A stretch of DNA of 64,000 bases from Orobanche coerulescens (taxonomy: Eukaryota > Streptophyta > Magnoliopsida > Lamiales > Orobanchaceae). The DNA is taken from positions 100,814,501 through 100,878,500 of the forward strand of contig CM065814.1 in assembly GCA_033398695.1 (NCBI GenBank). Reading direction: 5' to 3'. Within the stretch, counting starts at the first letter, position 1. Every line of letters begins with the position of its first letter. The position numbers were made by a program, and so were the translations under genes. Of this stretch, positions 1 through 10,678 are shown piece by piece. The notes under the pieces are model-generated. The model saw only the letters and a program-made list of their open reading frames with translations, was not told the origin of the DNA and made no database searches.

Positions 1-1251
1 ATTCCAAAACTCAAAACATAAATTTTTCGTAAGATCACGAAATCAATTTTCGTAAAATTAACTGGCTCGCTAATGCCAAGTATTCAATAACAGTGTCCTC
101 CGAATCCACACGATTTCGAAGTTTAAAAATGAAAACTATGCAAATGATTGACCACATCTATACCCCTGTATACCAGTCCAGCTCGTCATAAATTCCACTG
201 ACATTCGGTCGGAAAACTACACGATAGAATCCAAAATCTCAACGCATAGGCTCCGATAAAAACTCCTTTTTCCACATATGGCTCACAACATCAATCATTA
301 ATCCATCCTGGATCACCTCAATTATGCTATGACAAAACATTGAAACAAATCAACATAGCGAAAGACTTCCCGAGAGGTTTCATTTGAACAAGTAAATCAA
401 AACCTCAGTAGTAATAAAATAGGTAAACAATTGGTAGAGTGTTTTACAAATCTCGGGAGTTTTAGAAAACAGAAAAGTCTTTTGAAACATTAGGGTCTCA
501 GCCCGTATCTCATCCCACATTACAAGAAGTTTAAAAAGTAGAAAAATCTTTTGGACCCCAAGTCCTGAGTTACGAAACTACTTCAAAATCGATTGGGTCT
601 TGACCCAAAAATCATTTTCCGTGAAACATCCGTAAAACGTTCATTTTGAAAAGTATCGTTTTCAAATGCTCAAAAGCAGTTTCATATATCACAAAATGAA
701 CTAACATGACTACATGTTCTTTCTCAACCATGCACAACATTTCTCCCAAATGCACAATTCCGTTTCGAAATCTAACCGATATATTGATTTCCAAAATCAT
801 AGCTTCTCAAGATCATCAATCATGTTCCAATTCTGTCATCTCATACTGTGAAGCATAATATCTTTCTGAATCTCAAAACATATCAGCTTAGAACGGCTAT
901 AAATTTCAATGCAATTCAAAAATCCAATACTTACAGATCGTGATGCCGACGATTCCCCGTGATACTAGCACATGTCTCGACTCTAGAAAATACTCGACAC
1001 TGATATTTTCAAAACACACGTTTTGCCAAATCAGTTCAACTCGAGAACACGACACATTTGTATCCGAAGAAATATGTTAATACCATTTGGAAAAGTTTAC
1101 GACAATCCAGTACCACACTGGTAAATCACATAACGCACAAGCCTGAGTGAACACAAAAACTCACGGCTCTAACATTAGTCAAATCGAAAACTCAAATGAC
1201 ACGATAAAACAGAACCAACTCGACCCAAATGCCTAGGTTTTCTCAACCTAA

Positions 1252-1263
1252 GCTCCGATACTA
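1252..1263 (-). other. Primer-binding site of A1
   Basis: The plus strand reads GCTCCGATACTA, five bases from the LTR end. This is the initiator-Met tRNA 3' end sequence with two differences. Copies A2 and B read GCTCCGATACCA at the same place. The position fixes the element's orientation as minus. Confidence 0.75.
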
Positions 1264-1307
1264 TATTCTGTAATACCCCCATATTTAACCGGAAATATTA
1301 CAGCGCC

Positions 1308-1330
1308 GTGGGCCCCGAGATGGAACCCAC
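1308..1330 (-). other. U5 terminal hairpin, copy A1
   Basis: Inverted arms GTGGGCCCC and GGAACCCAC flank the loop GAGAT, 39 nt from the LTR end. Two C/A oppositions on the plus strand become G-U pairs in the minus-strand RNA, so the stem is complete except for wobbles in the sense transcript. Equivalent hairpins with different sequence occur in B, C and D. Confidence 0.6.
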
Positions 1331-2248
1331 AAGGCTGAAGGAAATTCTCGTAAACATTTTCAAATGCCCAAGAGGCCAACGACAGTACTATCTTTAAAAA
1401 TGCACAAAGACTTATAAAATTCATTTATCAAAAACCGTCGTAAAAACTCATTTGAAATTGCAAGGCCAAACGGCCGACACTCAAAAGTTTAGAAAACGAT
1501 TTTCAATGTAACCTCAGTTACCAGATACCAAGAGAGCATCTCAAAATACTCACGCAGCGAAAAAAGACCAACCATAAAGATACTCTAGCAGCGGAATACA
1601 AGAACCAATCAAGAAACTCAATGCACAAACATGTCCTAGCCAGTATCCTCCGGGAAGCTCATCTCTTCACGACCGCTACAAGCTCGATACTCCAAGAACC
1701 TAAAAAGAAATCCCACGACGGGGTCAGCCATAATATCCAATAATGATATCAATCAGATCACATTAATAATTACATACCAATGAGGATACAACCTAAGAAT
1801 ACGACCAACATACTCTTACCGCCATAACTTTACTTACTCAAGTAGTTCTCATCAGAATAACCATTATCACATTTCACATCTCGTACTCGATTAACCAATA
1901 AACTCGAACATAATATCTGTATTATACCTCAAACAATACTAAAGATTCTCGAACTATCATCACCAACTCACAATACGGAAATATACCAGTTTTGATTAAT
2001 ACGATCCAACGAATAACATCATCAAATCCCAAGATGATAACCGATTGTCCATCAAAAACAAATACCAAGGAAATACGGAACATACCTCGAGATATGATGT
2101 GCCACGACAATAATATCAGTCTAATCCGAGATCAGATCAATACAATACAGACAAGGTCCTAACACAAGACCTACAAATGCATACTCATATGACAACGTCA
2201 ATATGCTCAAAAACAATAACAACTATGTATACTCAATGGAAATCCCAT

Positions 2249-2530
2249 GATCCAGCGCCCTCAGCATAGATCCTAAGATGATCCTACAAGATCAACACGA
2301 GGTGGATAACCAACAATATACATATGCACAACAATAACACAATACTGGGTAATCTCACGATCCAGCGCCCTCAGCATAGATCCCCATGATGATCCCGTCG
2401 GACCAACGCATGGTGGAAAACCTGTCCAGCGATCCAGCGCCCTCAGCATAGATCCCATGACGATCCCGTCGAACCAACGCATGGTGGACACCCGATCCAG
2501 CGCCCTCAGCATAGATCTTCATGATCCCAT
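2249..2530 (-). repeat. Tandem leader repeats in A1 LTR
   Basis: Units starting GATCCAGCGCCCTCAGCATA occur at 2249, 2359, 2431 and 2494. Most continue into a segment with arms CCATG and CATGG about 20 nt apart (for example 2455-2459 and 2480-2484). Related units occur in B (8808-8943) and in A2 (24043-24175, 29870-30003). They lie downstream of the TATA box in the minus-strand transcript, so they fall in its long untranslated leader. Confidence 0.75.
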
Positions 2531-3352
2531 CGGATCATTTACAACATAAACAATACAATCATGCATACACATATGCAACTCAATATGTTCATCAACATGA
2601 ACGACATATGGATCAAAACATGAACGACACTATGATGACACAACTAAGACGACTTCATGTTCATCAACATGAATGACAACCTGCATGATCAACATCATTA
2701 ACACTAAACCGAATCAAACTAAGATACTTGTCCCGAGTCCTTTAGGAGCAATCTCGATGTCAAATCATCACCGGCAATTATCCTCAATGCTCGGCAATCC
2801 AAACGTACAATGAACTATAGATACTCATATCTTCGTCTTTACCATAATGTAACCTCGATACTCGAACATACCAATAACTGAGATAAAGCATATACATTAT
2901 GATTTGCCTCCCAGAATCGAAAGAACGATATGCGATCCGAATACCCAGAGTTCACAATAATAATCATCGCTATATGCATTATAAACGAAATGAAACTGAA
3001 ACCATTCATTAAATATTATAACTGAGCAAGTAATAACTTGCCTCGATACCGATACCACGAAGCTGCTACCGAACACATTGCCTTTGTCTACGAGCTCCTC
3101 AGCCCCGATCAAAAGCAATACAATGAACATACTCGAACACGACCGCAACATCCGGTTATAATCACCGATCAATAATCTCAACCTATCGAAGTAATCAAAT
3201 AACACATATCCGATAACAATCAACCACCGACAAAACTAACCAATCGAACTCAACGGTTCAACACAACCTCGAATAAACACAGTCAGAACAAACCAAATCA
3301 AGCCATCACGAATTCATAATCAAAACACAAAAATAATGCACTGTCTGCCTAC

Positions 3353-3436
3353 TTAGCGCACGTTAAACACATAACGTAGCGTGCGCTAAGTTGCTCCCGT
3401 TAGCGTGCGCTAGCCAGTAAGCTTAGCGTGCGCTAA
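3353..3436. promoter_or_regulatory. Internal palindrome array, A1 LTR
   Basis: Four copies of a 14 bp near-palindrome of the type TTAGCGTGCGCTAA start at 3353, 3376, 3400 and 3423, spaced 23, 24 and 23 bp. Spacers differ in sequence while spacing is kept. The function is unknown. Confidence 0.8.
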
Positions 3437-4318
3437 TGCTGTGCAGTGGCATGCATTTCAAGCATCGTCTAACACTTCCATCATGTCAATGATCAACTCA
3501 TCTCGATTTTAAGGATTTCATAACATATTCGATTCCAACTTTTATCTTTAAACACGAATCAACAAGATTCTTTCTTGTTCATATTTGGTAACCTCATAGA
3601 ACAATTTACCGGTTATTATCATGAATAATCATATTCCAAAGTCATCCGTAACCTTTCCAATTTCCAGTTCTTATTCATAACAATCATGACATATATAATT
3701 CAATAGTTCTTCAAGAACACGAATTATCCGAATTCACGTTCATGATCCATAAAATGACAAAATCCGATGTGTTCTAACATCTAAAAATCCTTATTCATCA
3801 TGTTCTTCGACATATAATTCATATAACTTCAAGAATCACAATAGCACCACCATAATCGTTTCCATACGAAGTAACCAACGACAAAACATCAAAAATCCGA
3901 ATTGAAGAAGGGAATTACATAAACATATCTCTTGAATTCCATCCAAAACCATACGAAACATATCAATACTCATATATTGATAACAACACTAACTTAGTAC
4001 GGTAATCCAACTCGTTATCATGCTCATCACTCGAATATATGATAATCATCGACTCAAGAACATCAATAATCAACCCAAACGACATTCAAAAGTGAAGAAC
4101 TATTACCTTGTATAGACGAACCATGAAGGAGAACAATCAACTTCATTCCAAGAATCATCAATAATTTCAAGAACAAGACTTTAATCCATGTTCCTCAGCT
4201 TAATCCTTGTTAAAGATTATCATCTCTTAGTGTTTGGGACCTCAAACTTCTCTCTAAAAACTCTCTCTCGGTTGCAAGGAAGGAATGGACGAAATACTTC
4301 ATAACACCCTTCTGTCCC

Positions 4319-4326
4319 TTTTTATA
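4319..4326 (-). promoter_or_regulatory. TATA box candidate, A1 LTR
   Basis: The minus strand reads TATAAAAA, followed by GGGACAG. Copies A2 and B have a TATA-like box at the same place, directly beside the palindrome arrays. Confidence 0.5.
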
Positions 4327-4336
4327 AAGTATATTA

Positions 4337-4827
4337 CTAGCGTGCGCTAAACCTTATGTTTAGCGTGCGCTAACTGACTTTGTTAGCGTGCGCTATCGCA
4401 GTCCAGAGGCTTTTGTCTGGCTTCGTACATATGCTTACGTACGTAATGCCCATGCATTAGCGTACGTAACTTACACTATCTAGCATATGCAAGTCCTTAC
4501 ATTTAGCGTGCGCTAATACCAGTTAACTTGCTACAGTCTACACCTACCACGAAGATGCTCGTGACCCCACATGCCGAAAGCAACCAATAAAGCCAAGATT
4601 CCCTGTTAACCGATATATAGTTAGCGTGCCCTAATCAACATGCATTAGCGTGCGCTAACACTATATTACAATATCCGTTGACTTATCAGAACGTGCGCCG
4701 AAAGTGGCCTGGTCCATGCGTATATTCCTTACGATCGGACTGCATTAGCGTGCGTTATCTTATATCCGTAGCGTGCGCTAAACCTGCACGATAGCGTGCG
4801 CTACTCATGATTATTAGCGTGCGCTAA
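4337..4827 (-). promoter_or_regulatory. TATA-proximal palindrome arrays, A1 LTR
   Basis: Near-palindromes of the TTAGCGTGCGCTAA type start at 4337, 4360 and 4383; related forms at 4435, 4457, 4480 and 4503; a pair at 4621 and 4645; and four at 4745, 4768, 4791 and 4814. Spacing inside each run is 22-24 bp, mostly exactly 23. The run begins about 10 bp upstream, in the minus sense, of the TATA-like box at 4319-4326. A role as a U3 enhancer is inference. Confidence 0.75.
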
Positions 4828-5136
4828 TAATGTTACACTTGGCCATTTTCAGCTATTCTTGTCCAACATCTCGACATACCAAAAATGAACATAAGACACA
4901 CTGAACACAAACACTGAATCTAATAATATTCTTATACGATATACTCTATATCGAAAGTACGATAACCTGATTCACGATATCCTCAAATGCAACTGTCGAC
5001 CAGATACGACAATTATACCGATACTGACATCTCAGTCCTTTATTTATTTTATCCATACTGTACAGATTCCACGCTGTACAATATAACTCGGATAAAATAA
5101 TATCAAACAACAGTAGTAGAAATTCCGGATATTACA

Positions 5137-6120
5137 CTTATACCAACACGACCCATCACAGGATGGAGAATGTGCATTGATTACAGGAAGCTCAACAAGA
5201 CGACCAGAAAAGATCATTTTCCACTCCCATTTATTGATCAAATGCTCGATAGATTGGCAGAACATTCTTACTACTGTTTTCTCGACGGCTATTCAGGGTA
5301 CAACCAAATTGTAATAGCCCCAGAAGACCAAGAGAAAACAACATTCACATGCCCTTATGGAACATTTGCCTATAGAAGAATCCCATTCGGATTGTGCAAT
5401 GCTCCAGCCACATTTTAGAGATGCATGATGTCAATATTCTCAGACATGGTTGAAAAATTCATTGAAGTTTTCATGGACGATTTCTCGGTTTTCGGAGATT
5501 TATTTGATAAATGCCTAAATCACTTAGGCATGGTCTTGGAAAGATGTGAAGACACAAATCTAGTTCTCAATTGGGATAAATGTCACTTCATGGTCCAGGA
5601 AGGAATCGTACTTGGCCATAGAATCTCACAACATGGAATTGAAGTCAATAAGGCAAAGATCCAAGTGATTGCAAAACTTCCTCCACCAATTTCGGTGAAA
5701 GGAGTAAGGAGTTTTCTCGGGCATGCAGGATTCTATCGGAGGTTCATAAAAGATTTCTCAAAAATAGCAAAACCTCTCTGTTCTTTGCTTGAGAAACATA
5801 CACCATTCCTTTTCACAAATGAATGCCACGTGGCCTTTGCAACTTTGAAGGATAAGCTTACATCAGCTCTAATCATCATTTCTCCAGATTGGACTATTCC
5901 ATTCATTCTGATGTGCGATGCAAGTGATTATGCCGTGGGGGCCGTGCTGTGCCAGAAGAAGGACAAAATGATGCAAGTGATCCATTATGCTAGCAGGACT
6001 ATGAATGATGCTCAGCTGAACTACACAACAACTGAAAAAGAGATGCTTGCAGTGGTTTATGCCTTTGATAAATTTCGATCCTACTTATTGGGATCGAAGG
6101 TCATTGTCTACACTGATCAT
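5137..6120 (+). pseudogene. pol: Athila reverse transcriptase / RNase H, broken
   Basis: Reading starts mid-domain directly at the A1 junction (LIPTRPITGWR, then CIDYRKLN). The RT core shows DGYSGYNQI, the PFGLCNAPATF block, and the catalytic FMDD around 5470. The connection domain has FLGHAGFYRRFIKDFSKIAKPL, and RNase H has the [20 protein letters not shown] and YTDH motifs. Defects are an in-frame TAG at 5416-5418, where the family has Gln, and a frameshift near 6117-6122 just after YTDH. The family product copies the element RNA into DNA inside the virus-like particle. This copy cannot make an intact enzyme. Confidence 0.88.
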
Positions 6121-7627
6121 TGCTTTGAAATATTTAATGACAAAGCAAGATGCAAAGTCAAGGCTAATCCGATGGGTTCTACTTATGCAAGAATTCAACA
6201 TAGAAATCAGAGACAGAAAGGGAACAGAAAACCAAGTGGCAGATCATCTCTCTAGACTAGACCAAAACAATGCTCAAGAGAAGGAAATAAATGAAGTATT
6301 TCCGGATGAACAACTGTTCCAAATCTCTAATATGCAGGAAAAACAAAATGCACCATGGTATGCAGACATCGTTAATTTCCTTGTACGTGGAATAATTCAC
6401 CCAATTTTTTCCCATCATCAAAAGAAAAAATTCTTCTCCGAGTTGAAATACTATTACTGGGAAGATCCTCTATTGTTCAGACGAGGGCCTGATCAAATCA
6501 TCCGGAGATGCATACCGGAAGAAAAAATGGAGAAGGTATTAGAAATATGTCATTCCTCTCACTATGGAGGACATTTTGGGGGTTTAAAAACAGCAGCAAA
6601 AATTCTTGAAGCAGGATTCTATTGGCCCACTCTGTTCAAAGATGCACATACACTTGTCTCTAAGTGTGACCGGTGCCAAAGACATGGAAACATGTCAAAA
6701 AGAAATGAAATGCCAATGAATTTCATCCTTGAAGTTGAAATCTTCGACGTTTGGGGAATTGATTTCATGGGACCCTTTCCATCATCGTTCTCTAATGAAT
6801 ACATCCTTGTAGCTGTGGATTACGTATCTAAATGGGTGAAGGCTGTTGCATTACCAACAAACGAAGCTAAGGTCGTGGTAAATTTTCTAAAGAAAAATAT
6901 ATTCACTCGCTTCGGAACTCCGAGAGTTATTATTAGTGATGGCGGATCTAATTTCTGCAATCACCAGGTTAAGTCTCTATTGACCAAATTTGGAGTAAAA
7001 CACCGTGTCGCTACCTCTTATCACCCACAAACCAGTGGACAAGTCGAGGTCTCCAATCGTGAATTGAAACGTATACTTGAGATGACAGTCGACTCATCTC
7101 GGAAAGATTGGTCGAAAAAGCTGGATGATGCGCTCTGGGCTTACAGAACAGCTTATAAGACACCGATAGGCATGTCTCCATTTTGTTTGATTTTTGGAAA
7201 AGCCTGTCACCTGCCAGTAGAACTTGAACATCGAGCCTTTTGGGCTATAAAACTTTGACGAACAGTTGGCTGGAAAGAAAAGGTTGCTGCAGTTTAATGA
7301 GTTGGATGAAATCCGACTAGACTCATATGAAAATGCCAAAATCTACAAAGAAAAAACAAAAAGATGGTATGACAGCAGAATTCTAAGAAGAGATTTTAAA
7401 GCAGGAGACCAAGTTCTCCTTTTTAATGCACGACTGCGCTTTGCGGGTAAGTGCGATCACGATGGATGGGCCCTTACACGATCAAAGAGGTGTTTTCTCA
7501 TAGAGCTGTGGAGATTTATAATACAACCGACGGGAGTTTCAAAGTAAACGGCCAACGGTTAAAGCCATATCTGGGAGGAGAATTCTCGATAGCAAAGTCA
7601 ATCATAATGCTAGAAATACCTAATTGA
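6121..7627 (+). pseudogene. pol: Athila integrase, broken
   Basis: Following the RNase H tail (VADHLSRL) comes an HHCC zinc-binding module ([10 protein letters not shown] ... CDRCQRHG) and then the catalytic core, with Asp in WGIDFMGPF, Asp in IISDGGSNF and Glu in [10 protein letters not shown], the usual D,D-35-E layout. The C-terminal region includes WYDSRI and FKAGDQVLLF. It changes frame near 7250 (stop at 7257-7259) and again near 7460, and ends at a TGA at 7625-7627 after a KVNGQRLKPYLGGEF block. In the family this enzyme inserts the cDNA into the host chromosome; here it is split over three frames. Confidence 0.87.
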
Positions 7628-7861
7628 TCAGACAAGAAGTCAAGCTAAGGACGTTAAACAAAGCGCTTATTGGGAGGCAACCCAATCTCTATTATTTCGC
7701 AAAATAAGTTTGGGGGTAACACAGAAAGATTCAACAACAATAGCAAGGATCATATCGTTCATAAAATCCAGGGAGTCTTTCTTTCATTATTCTCACACAT
7801 ATAATAAATATAATTTTTTAAAAATCCAAATAAAAAACTTAAAAAAAAATAAAAAAAAATA

Positions 7862-7864
<3 letters not shown>
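7628..7864 (+). other. Athila post-pol spacer
   Basis: This non-coding stretch contains the GGGAGGCAACCC hairpin and a purine-rich TAAGTTTGGGGGTAACA at about 7707, which resembles the later polypurine tract but is not followed by an LTR. It then becomes A-rich. I see no gene in it. Confidence 0.5.
7669..7686 (+). other. Post-pol GGGAGGCAACCC hairpin of Athila
   Basis: Arms ATTGGG and CCCAAT flank AGGCAA, giving a perfect 6 bp stem. The GGGAGGCAACCCA wording just after pol is a familiar feature of Athila elements. Confidence 0.6.

Positions 7865-7892
<28 letters not shown>
7865..7892. repeat. (TA)n microsatellite
   Basis: An uninterrupted run of alternating T and A leads straight into the first TACGGCCGTA palindrome. 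Confidence 0.9.
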
Positions 7893-8120
7893 CGGCCGTA
7901 TCCAAAATCATACGGCCGTAAATAGTTTCATGTTAATTATTTTTAACGAATGCTTTATACGGCCGTAAGTCTTGCATGTTACGGCCGTATCTTAAAACAA
8001 GGTCGAAAAAACGAATGCATCATACGACCGTAACTTGGGTATGTTACGGCCGTAACCTTATAATCCTATCAAAAAAACGAATGCATCATACGGCCATAAC
8101 TTGGGTATGTTACGGTCGTA
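7891..8120. promoter_or_regulatory. Phased TACGGCCGTA array, Athila interior
   Basis: Perfect or one-change palindromes TACGGCCGTA start at 7891, 7911, 7958, 7980, 8023, 8045, 8089 and 8111. The last six form three tandem units of 65-66 bp, each with two palindromes exactly 22 bp apart. Imperfect copies differ by single transitions (TACGACCGTA, TACGGCCATA, TACGGTCGTA). The same palindrome recurs at 22 bp spacing in this element's LTR (21066-21143). Confidence 0.85.
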
Positions 8121-8807
8121 ACTACACATCTGTATAAAAAAACGGACTTGGCAACACATTCACAAACCGGACGAGAGACATTGACCAGCAGTGCGAAAAA
8201 ATTTTCCCCCCTCTGAATCCATACTTTCAAAAACAAAAATTCTCCAATACAATTCATTCTCCTATCAACATTAACACCTAAATCATCAGTTTTTTCTTTC
8301 AATCCTCACCCCCGATATATTCAGGAATATTACAGCGCCTTAAATCCTTTACATAAGAATTTACAAGGCTGAAGAACGAAATGACAATAATAGATACCGA
8401 CTTATGAAATCACTGATATAAAATACAGCAGTCTGGTTCAATACCGAGATTACAAATATCCAATAAAGGGTTATTAATACATCATCAAAATCCGAACATC
8501 ATAAATTGACAACGTACTCGAGTACTTATTGAAATAACCCATAAACGATGCATAATAAAACCCGGTAGGAACATCACTCTGCACCTCGTCATCATGCATC
8601 TCCGGTGGTTGTTTCCCGCTCTCTGGATCCACGAACATAAACAAATGTTCACCCCCGAAGGGGTTAGCACAACGATGCTAGTACAAGTACAATAATCATA
8701 CAACAGTGATATAATCAATAATTATATCATAACAAGTTTCTCCAACGAGAAATATTCACAACAGATATCATATCATAACAGTTTCAACATACTGATGGTA
8801 TTCCAAC

Positions 8808-8943
8808 GATCCAGCGCACACAGCTATAGATTCCCATGATGATCCCATCGGATCAAAGCATGGTGGAACTACCTGTCCAACGATCCAGCGCACACAGCTA
8901 TAGATTCCCATGATGATTCCCGTCGGATCAACGCATGGTGGAC
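8808..8943 (-). repeat. Tandem leader repeats in B 3' LTR
   Basis: Two units start GATCCAGCGCACACAGCTAT, at 8808 and 8882. Each continues to a CCATG ... CATGG pair around a GATCCCRTCGGATCAA segment. The same module is present at 16080-16213 in the other LTR and in family A. Confidence 0.75.
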
Positions 8944-9212
8944 GTATAATAATAACACATAATACACAGTACAATCACAATATACTTGTCATAATATAGA
9001 TAATTCTAATTAGAGTACTTGCCTCGGTTCGTTGACAAGAATAAACTTCCACGAATATCAAAATACTCGAAGGTCGTCCCCTTCAATCAATCACGTGTTA
9101 AGCTCGAACCTTAACAAAAGAAATAGCACAGAATTCATTTCATGCCGTACGAACGTCTAACAATTCAACAATTACGGTAGGAAGTCCTTAATATGCAATA
9201 TGTCTGGATAGC

Positions 9213-9429
9213 TTAACGCACGCTACGCATCCTATGTAGCGTACGTTAATGCTACTCGTTAGCGCACGCAATACACACAGCCTAGCATACGCTAACCATG
9301 CACGGTCAGTACCTCACTGGTCAGCCGACTGACTCGCCTGATGACTTAGCGCACGCTAAGTTGCAAATGTGGCGTACGCTAAACATACACGATAGCGCAC
9401 GTTAATTCACGTAGCTTAGCGCACGCTAA
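9213..9429. promoter_or_regulatory. Mid-LTR palindrome arrays, B 3' LTR
   Basis: TTAGCGCACGCTAA-type motifs start at 9213, 9236, 9259 and 9282 (spacing exactly 23) and at 9346, 9369, 9392 and 9416 (23, 23, 24). Spacers are unrelated in sequence. The matching array in the other LTR is at 16486-16702. Confidence 0.8.
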
Positions 9430-10267
9430 GAGTGCATGGCAGTTCACTGGAGGGCAGCAGATTATACAAATGGTGATGAAGTAAGCGAATTCCTCAGTGA
9501 TTTGATGTTTGTTATCCGACTTCATGTTATGTTCATAACCCTTATGAATGATCTCAAGGATAATAACAACTTCAAGATGCAAGTATACGTATAATCATCA
9601 TAACACCATAATCCATCTTGATGCGAAGTTGGTGATCTCCGGTTGATGTATTAGATTCTACTATCATTATACATATTCAGACTTCATCTTGAGGTGAACT
9701 AACAATTCCAACTTATACGAAAGAATATTTCCTAAGATGATTCTTCCTTTAAGTTCTTATAATATCACCTCCAATTCATGATCACAAAGATAACATAAAT
9801 CATACGGATTGTTAACTTCAGAATGTTTCTCTCATCATTTGAAGTACTAGGATTCCGACTTCAAGGTTCCAACAATAATATCGTAATTGTAGACATTCCA
9901 ATCTTCTAAACATGATGTTGTTGAATAATTCACTAATGAAATTCAATATCTCGTTAACATGATCATCTTATCCCTTGGAATCCAAATCTAAGACTGGTGA
10001 TAGGTTGAACATACCTTAATATGCCGAAATCACTGAACCACAAGGTAGAATCCGACTCTGGTTGGTTATGTGCCACTCTAAGGTGTTACTTCTCTTCAAT
10101 GATCACTCACAAGTGATAACCAATATTCAAGGATCACTAATATATGTTATAAGTGTGTTAGAGGGATGATTAAAGCTCTCTGGCCTCTCAAGAATGAAGA
10201 ATGGGCGAAAGAAATGAAAGCCAAAACGGGTTGTTGTCCCATTTATAATATTCTGCATTTTAGCTAA

Positions 10268-10490
10268 TTAGCGCACGCTACAATACATACTTAGCGCGCG
10301 CTAATGAGCATTGACTCCAAATCTGTCCAGGTTCGTCCGTGGGAATCTTATCCGGACCCATGTCCCGGCTGGTGCATGTGCTAGCCACCTACCTCAATAA
10401 TTCAGTGTCTAGCGCACGCAACTCCTATACGTAGCGTGCGCTAGTAATAGCCGATAGCGCGCGTTAAGCTACATTCTTAGCGTGCGCTAT
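10268..10490 (-). promoter_or_regulatory. TATA-proximal palindrome arrays, B 3' LTR
   Basis: Motifs start at 10268 and 10291 (23 apart), then at 10409, 10431, 10454 and 10477 (22, 23, 23). They lie immediately upstream, in minus sense, of the TATA-like ATTATAAAT at 10241-10250. The equivalent in the 5' LTR is 17553-17775. Confidence 0.75.
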
Positions 10491-10643
10491 CACGAGTTTG
10501 CATGAGAAAATTTGCATGATGTATACTTAAGTGCAAGGATGCCAATGCAAGAAATATCATACTCCAATAATCAAAACCACAAATCCGAATAATACAGGGT
10601 CTGAATACAGATGAAATACACAGTAATAAATTCGAATATTACA

Positions 10644-10678
10644 TTCTCTCCTACTAAAAGGGAGTTTCGTCCCGAAAC
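10644..10678 (-). other. Polypurine tract region of B
   Basis: On the minus strand a GTTTCGGGACGAAAC segment and a purine-rich CTTTTAGTAGGAGAGAA directly precede the 3' LTR start TGTAATATTC. A GTTTCG-GACGAAAC inverted repeat beside the tract is also present in A and D. Confidence 0.7.

Larger units (their letters stand above)
1..5136 (-). mobile_element. Partial non-autonomous gypsy element, copy A1
   Basis: The piece runs from the left window edge to the TGTAATATCC terminus at 5136, read on the minus strand. Bases 1-1268 match the interior of the complete copy A2 (about 27540-28830), and 1269-5136 is its 5' LTR. No gag, protease, RT or integrase similarity is visible in the interior part. 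The right end abuts Athila reverse transcriptase coding sequence at 5137, so A1 inserted into that gene; the other target-site copy lies outside the window. The long-LTR, empty-interior layout matches what is called a LARD. Mobilisation would need proteins supplied in trans. Confidence 0.85.
1269..5136 (-). repeat. 5' LTR of element A1 (about 3.87 kb)
   Basis: On the minus strand the LTR begins TGTAATATCCGG at 5136 and ends at 1269 (plus-strand TGTAATACCCCC, one change from the TGTAACACCCCC of copy A2). It is exceptionally long. From its minus-strand 5' end it holds palindrome arrays (4337-4827), a TATA box, another palindrome array (3353-3436), tandem leader repeats (2249-2530) and a terminal hairpin (1308-1330). 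It lines up with the two LTRs of A2 along its length. Confidence 0.88.
8307..10643 (-). repeat. 3' LTR of element B
   Basis: It matches 15573-17926 nearly throughout, starting CACCCCCGATATATTC on the plus strand (the terminal TGTAA is replaced) and ending GAATATTACA. It contains palindrome arrays at 9213-9429 and 10268-10490, a minus-strand TATA-like box at 10241-10250 and the GATCCAGCG leader repeats. Confidence 0.9.

Noticed and set aside
2273..2512. Reading frame over the GATCCAGCG leader repeats
   Set aside because: A repeat-derived frame in an untranslated leader, with different frames open in different copies.
3353..4827. Regularly spaced short palindromic repeats as a CRISPR array
   Set aside because: Repeats are 12-14 bp with 9-11 bp spacers and vary in sequence, they lie in plant retrotransposon LTRs, and no cas genes are present.
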